Assembly (NCBI GenBank): GCA_964036275.1
Contig: OZ038439.1
Coordinates: 12,195,095-12,259,094 of the forward strand
From: Litoditis marina
Taxonomy: Eukaryota; Nematoda; Chromadorea; Rhabditida; Rhabditidae
Direction: 5' to 3'
DNA length: 64,000 nt
Positions 58,931 through 64,000 of this stretch are shown one piece after another; the first letter of the stretch is position 1; each line of letters opens with the position of its first letter. The notes under the pieces are model-generated. The model was not told the origin of the DNA. It did no database searches and saw only the letters and a program-made list of their open reading frames with translations. Made by a program: the position numbers and the translations under genes.

Positions 58931-60283
58931 ATTATATAAACTGCTCGATAACTATCAAGATGCTTATGCTTCGCGAAAGCTCAAATTTCTCATTTTAAAT
59001 TAAAAGGTTGGCTAAAATAAATTAGCCTCCTTTAGTGAATAAATTGGTCCTGCCACGAAAACCCTGGCGCGCGCGGTCAGCGACGATCGTGGAATTGACC
59101 AAGTTGTTCGCACCCAAAAATCGTCATATTGTTTCGTGAGCGCCGTCGCAGACGGGCTTGCTCTTATTATTCTCATTTATTTGTTTATTTTCGCCAGAGA
59201 GTGGCGAATTTATTCATTGTTTTTTCTATATTTGTGTGTTTATTTCGGGGGATATGGACATCCCTTCGAAATTATTTTCAGTCGAGTTCGAGTGTTCCTA
59301 AGGAATCGTGGGTTTTCCGTGGAATCAGAATTCCGAGTTTTATTCCGTTTCCTGTTGGTTGCCGGACGTTTGGGATTTGGTTTTTCGAGATTGACCCAGC
59401 GGGGGTCCTCTGTTTCCCTATTTCCCGTGACCGGCTATCGGCTCAGGGAAGGAGGGATCTTCCCAACAGAGTCGAATTATCGTTCCAGTTGTCTTCACTC
59501 GCTCTCGTGGTTCCCCGTTTTCTGGCTCCGGCAGAATTGGACGGGTCTTATGAACGAGCTTGGTACCTTTGGGGTTCTCGTTCTCCGTTCCTCGTCTGAA
59601 AGAGAGGTCTACATAACGGTTCATGGGCATCGCCCATTGTTCTTCTCTTTCACGGTCGATTGAGAAGAATGGCAGCAGAGGGCATGGTCGCCATCTCGCT
59701 AGACGACTTCTGTTCGGATTGGCTGGCATGCAGCTAGAATCTTGTTGAAGGGTTTACCGGACGCGCGTAGTCAATTTTTGCATTGTAGGCGAACTGGGTT
59801 CACCTTGGCCGCAAAAACGAACGATCTGCGTATTTACTGGAGTTTCGGTAGTTCAAACGCAATGTTCATGTTTCTTCCCGAGGTGGATACAGGGCTCCCT
59901 GAAACTAAATTGTCATATTTAGTCGGTTTAACTGCATCATGCATGGCTCAGCGTGAATCGTGTTCGTTGCAACGTAATTTTGTTGGAAAGTTGTCCATAA
60001 TAATACTGACGGTGTAGAGCTTATAGCTGGACCATATGAGTACACTGGACCATATGAGTACATATGAGTACACTCGTAGAGAATTTAGAGGCTCCTCTTG
60101 ACCTGGTTAGGTTTGGATTACGAGGATGGTAAGAACACAGTTCTATTATGATTATGGAAACTATCACAGTTGGCTCATCAGATTGAAATGTCCAATCTTT
60201 AAGCCTTGTGGCAATTTGGGTTTTGTCTGTCAAAAGGTCGAAGGATCGGCGATGATACGGGTTTGCAGTATTGAAGCACTGTG

Positions 60284-60360
60284 CACCTCACTACTTGACA
60301 CTAATTTTGTATAATTAGGAAACTCACCTCACTACTTGACACTAATTTTGTATAATTAGG
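60284..60360 (+). repeat. Two tandem copies of a 41-bp unit
   Basis: CACCTCACTACTTGACACTA followed by ATTTTGTATAATTAGG occurs at 60284 and again at 60325 without change. Confidence 0.95.
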
Positions 60361-62782
60361 TTGTTGCTACACTATCCTAGGGGATAACGGTTTGTAATTT
60401 AAGCCAATCTCGGAGTTAACCGATGCGTTGGACGCGAACGGCTTTAATGGAAGTGTTCTCTTGAAAAGAATTCAATAAAATTGCGTATTTCAGCAGGCTT
60501 CAGGCTATACTACTAGGAATAGAGTAGGCTGGTGGAACAAGAAGTGATTCCTTTTGACCGGATTAGGTTTAGTCCCGAGGGTGTTCAGGATTGAAATTCC
60601 TTAGAAAATAATAGTGGTATAACATTTGGGTATGTAAAATAGAAGTGCGTGGCATCTATTTTTCAGATTCGTCGGGGACAGATCTGTAAACATGTACTAT
60701 TGTTTCAATTACCATTTGTTCATATTTCATATTACCTTGTTTGGTTGAATTTTGAAATTTGCGTATTCATTCCGTATACTGTTCATTATTGGCAGTTTGT
60801 TCAGAAATGCCGGATGGTCTTCAAAGGAAACTCGGTAGTGTCTGCAGTGGTGGATAGACGATGCAATACATCCCACCGGTCCACAGGAAGTTGGATCAAT
60901 AGACACTCAAGGTGAGGTTTTTTGTACTATTGTTCAATAAGTCGTATGGTTGCCAATGAAACGAAAATCCGGCTGATTTAGCGGGTTTAATTGAGCAAAT
61001 TATTCCTCTCGTATGTGTGGACTAGTGTAATGATTAGTCTTTTAACAGAACCCTAGCGATAGCTACGCACCTGGCAGTGGTAGATACAACATATGTCCTA
61101 ATTGAAGGTAAACCCAATAGTTTGGTTAAAAAACGGGTTCCAGTTGAGTCGTTGAACTAGATAGTGGGTTCGGTGGGTTTCAAGTTTCAACAGCAAGACC
61201 ATAGGGTGCGACACCCAATCCTCATCCCTAATGAGACAATCATTAATGTTTTGCGAAAGTAGGTCACTTTCAATTAATAATCTGTGCCCTGAAGAAATGA
61301 AGACAAATTTGTTGTCAGAGTACCCTTCTGCATAGTAAGATGCAATTGGTCATTCGGGGCGTTTAAGGGCTAAGTAAGTAGTAACCACGTGGCGTGTTGT
61401 CATGGCATGAAGTTTTGATGCAAGTTAGAACTAGTTCACTCGCTAAAATTCAACTACTGAAAACCGGAATTTGCCCGGATAAGCTAAAAACACTCATGTA
61501 GGACCTGAGTCACAAATTTACCTATGTGCTAAGTTTGCTATTACAGGAACCCGTTTCGGTCGGAAATGGATGTCGATGGCGGCTGAGCTGTTCGCCCCTC
61601 CTTTTTCTTCGGGAGACGAAGAGTTGAAACACCGATGGTCGATGAGAATTGTGAGTTGAACTGCTCATCACAATTAAGACGTAATACACGTTGGCAAAAC
61701 ATCAAGAAAATTGTTGTGCAATTGTCGTGTAAGAGCTCTTTCTAAGCTGCAGTTATGCGGCACGATCTCAGACATTATTGAGAATTAAGCATATTGAAAT
61801 GATGTATGCGTTAGATTACACGTTGTATGTCGTACATCATAGGCTACGGCACACTTGCGTTCTGTGAAAACGCTGGTTCTCTGATTGTTACCCGATAATA
61901 ATGTCATAACGGGATATTTTGACAACGCAAAGTTAGCAATAATCCGAGAAACAGTAAATTTTTCGTGTTTTGTTCGAGTATCTGACTCGACTAACCATTC
62001 TCTTACGCAGTTGTTACTCATGGTTGTAAAACTGATCAAAATAAAAGCATGTAAGAGGTAGGGTGTTCCACCACGGGTGTTTATCCAGTCACACACCAGT
62101 AAGGTGTGACTATTCCCCAATAAGGACCCCGTTTTCACAATTTATTATGCGAAGGGTGTAATTTTGCATAAGAATGGGAAAACGTTCCCGATACTGCGGC
62201 AAGAATAGGCCAGTTTGTGAAAATGTTTGCTCTATCTCACGTATGTTCCTAGTGTGGAGATGAATCTCACAATCTCGTTAATATATATTATATGAGAATT
62301 TATTGCAGATGGTCTGGAAAGGACTGCCAGCAGGCTACTAAGGGTCCATCCTCGAGGGCAATGGCATTGGAGTCACGCGTGGGATACTCATGGACATTCA
62401 CTCGGTGAGTTTTCCAGTTTAGTTAATTGGGTATGATATTATTCAATGAAAAGCGAGTGAGTGAAAATATCTCCTCTGCATTATAGTTTCAATGTTAACG
62501 GAAGATATATTGGAAATATATGTTCGTTTGAGCGCATAGTGCCTTTGGAAGCGGCCGAGGCTATGGACAAATTTGTTTCTAACGGAGTAAAACAGTGGCT
62601 AATAAACCGAATTTCGATTGTTTGTTGATGTCCCGGACATCTCGGTCATGGCATTTGGTCCACAGCCTGTGGTTGGTTCGATGCTCACCGAAATTTCGCG
62701 TGAACATATGCGAGTAATTCAAATAACTTAAGGTTTAGTGTCAATGAGACCTAACATGAACTGCTTGCGGGAGTTTCACCAA

Positions 62783-62842
62783 CTAAAGATTAGTAAATAC
62801 TAAAGATCAGTAAATACTGAAAATCAGTAAATACTGAAGATG
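62783..62842 (+). repeat. 17-bp minisatellite AGTAAATACTGAAGATC
   Basis: About three and a half units with small variants (TAGTAAATACTAAAGATC, CAGTAAATACTGAAAATC). Confidence 0.9.
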
Positions 62843-63828
62843 GGTTAGTACCATAGATACGAATACAATTTCGTACAAGCTGTATAGTTGATTTGAGCAA
62901 GAACTTGTCTCTATCAAATATCAGGAGTTAGAACTTGATGAAATTTGCAGTTGCAGGTTCTGGTTAACCTCCGCTACGTTCAGTCTGTCGAAGGAACAGG
63001 GATCGCGGGAACGGACTGCCCAGCTGAGACATATACTAGTGAGTGCCCACTACATATTGTACGCTCTAATGGAGAGTTACTATTATATGATCCAATATAC
63101 ATAATTGCGGCAGTAACATCGCACTGTGCCGTATTTACTTTAAACGCCGCTGCGACCTGTTGTCTTTATGACGATTGTTGTATTTAGACGACTGAGGGGC
63201 CATTAATCGCAATGTCCGGTCATATGACTTGTCTAACAGACTTGTTAGATAATGCGCAAATTCAACTTTGCTTAAAACTGACAACGCTGGTTTTGGAGCA
63301 AAACAAGCAACAGCTCAATTAGAGATTGAACGTTAGAAGCGTGCGGAATGTATGAAATTATTAACTCATAATTGTCAGACCAAGACTCTGTTTTATGCGC
63401 ACTGTATAGTGGCTGTCAGCTAATATTGGAAAAACATTCCAATCGAGTTTTGAATTTGTACTAGGGCGTAAAGGCGTCAAATTCCTAGCCCCGAATAGCA
63501 ATTTCGGTGAAGTTCTAGTTCCAAAGGGCTTGGTTTAGGATTTAAAGTTGGGATATTACTAAAGTACATTAAGGGGCGCACTTGCATTGGCAAGATACCT
63601 TTGACCGAAAACCTGTGGGTTGTGGGGATAAACATTGTTTTATTTTTTCTCAACTGTCGTGCGACCAAATGAAACGGGAAATTACCGTTGTGGGGTTAAT
63701 AAAGTGGCTTGCGTTCAGAATGATTTGAACAAGCATCTTGATAGTTATCGAGCAGTTTATATAATAGAATATTATGCAAAATTTATTGTAGTATAATATT
63801 TATTATGTAAACTGCGAGATAACTATCA

Positions 63829-64000
63829 TAGCCCACCCTTTCCCACCCATAGAAGTTATTTGCTAACGCGTGTGGAATGCAAGCAAGAAAGATAATTTCA
63901 GCCTGCATGTTTCAGGTTTCCAATCTGATTGGTTCGGGAGTCTGCAGCAAATTACACAAGACGATCGCTCGGATTCGTCCCTTGGCTGAGGCTAGCTGCG
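63829..64000. other. Right edge of the window
   Basis: Sequence outside the inverted-repeat segment; TTTCAGGTTTCC at about 63913 could be an acceptor, but too little is present to call a gene. Confidence 0.3.

Larger units (their letters stand above)
58931..63828. mobile_element. 4.9-kb segment bounded by perfect 35-bp inverted repeats; no known genes
   Basis: Bases 58931-58965 are the exact reverse complement of 63731-63765. A third, diverged copy in the left-hand orientation (TAAACTGCGAGATAACTATC at about 63808) lies just beyond the right repeat, so the right end is itself a foldback. The interior is gene-poor. A GC-richer block at 59040-59730 has two overlapping open frames of 156 and 175 codons without recognisable domains. 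Elsewhere there are exon-like patches ending in GTGAGG or GTGAGT donors (for example near 60910 and 62404). It may be a non-autonomous DNA element or a captured segment. Confidence 0.55.

Noticed and set aside
59129..59663. Two overlapping open frames of 156 and 175 codons on the plus strand
   Set aside because: They use different frames of the same GC-richer DNA, and neither has a recognisable domain or splice support, so stop-poor composition is the simpler cause.
59129..63668. Possible Maverick/Polinton or virus-derived element inside the 35-bp inverted repeats
   Set aside because: The segment is too short, and no polymerase, integrase, ATPase or capsid motif is visible in any frame.

Overview
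This is eukaryotic sequence, most likely from a rhabditid nematode (Caenorhabditis or a close relative). Three multi-exon genes can be assembled with GT..AG introns and consistent phases. Each start codon sits at or just after a TTTCAG/TTCAG-type site, as expected for spliced-leader trans-splicing. The encoded families (GT92/DUF23, acyltransferase-3 'OAC' and GT49) are large in Caenorhabditis. Introns are long (200-1200 bp) and full of repeats. I see no bacterial-style operons, CRISPR arrays or rRNA.

Layout. 1-3.6 kb: retroelement debris, namely a Ty3/gypsy pol fragment and a LINE reverse transcriptase with an in-frame stop. 3.6-10 kb: repeats, plus a small minus-strand two-exon secreted or anchored ORF (4363-5019) with a decayed copy of its first exon at 6.9-7.0 kb. 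10034-15244 (+): intact GT92 glycosyltransferase, 10 exons, 473 aa. 16769-24071 (+): intact OAC-type acyltransferase with a C-terminal SGNH domain, 13 exons, 672 aa. 26431-31776 (+): GT49 glycosyltransferase, 10 exons, with a one-base frame break in exon 2. 32.4-34.3 kb: a perfect 151-bp inverted repeat and a ~139-bp tandem array built on GGCGCC. 34.3-38.4 kb: gene-poor repeats. 38414-50406: a macrosatellite of 3.3 nearly identical copies of a 3633-bp unit. 51.2-53.2 kb: 5' exons of a second OAC gene (minus) next to an internally deleted LINE (plus). 55149-58343: a complete-ended but gag-only LTR element (minus). 58931-63828: a 4.9-kb segment bounded by perfect 35-bp inverted repeats, without recognisable genes.

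The three host genes encode membrane-anchored secretory-pathway enzymes: two glycosyltransferases and a sugar or lipid O-acyltransferase. They lie on one strand, 1.5-2.4 kb apart. That is compatible with a local cluster of glycan- or surface-modifying enzymes, but no common pathway is shown by the sequence. Most of the rest is transposon-derived. The most unusual objects are the macrosatellite, the perfect long palindrome, the 139-bp array family, the duplicated DxD-encoding exon piece inside a GT92 intron, and the large IR-bounded segment near the right edge.
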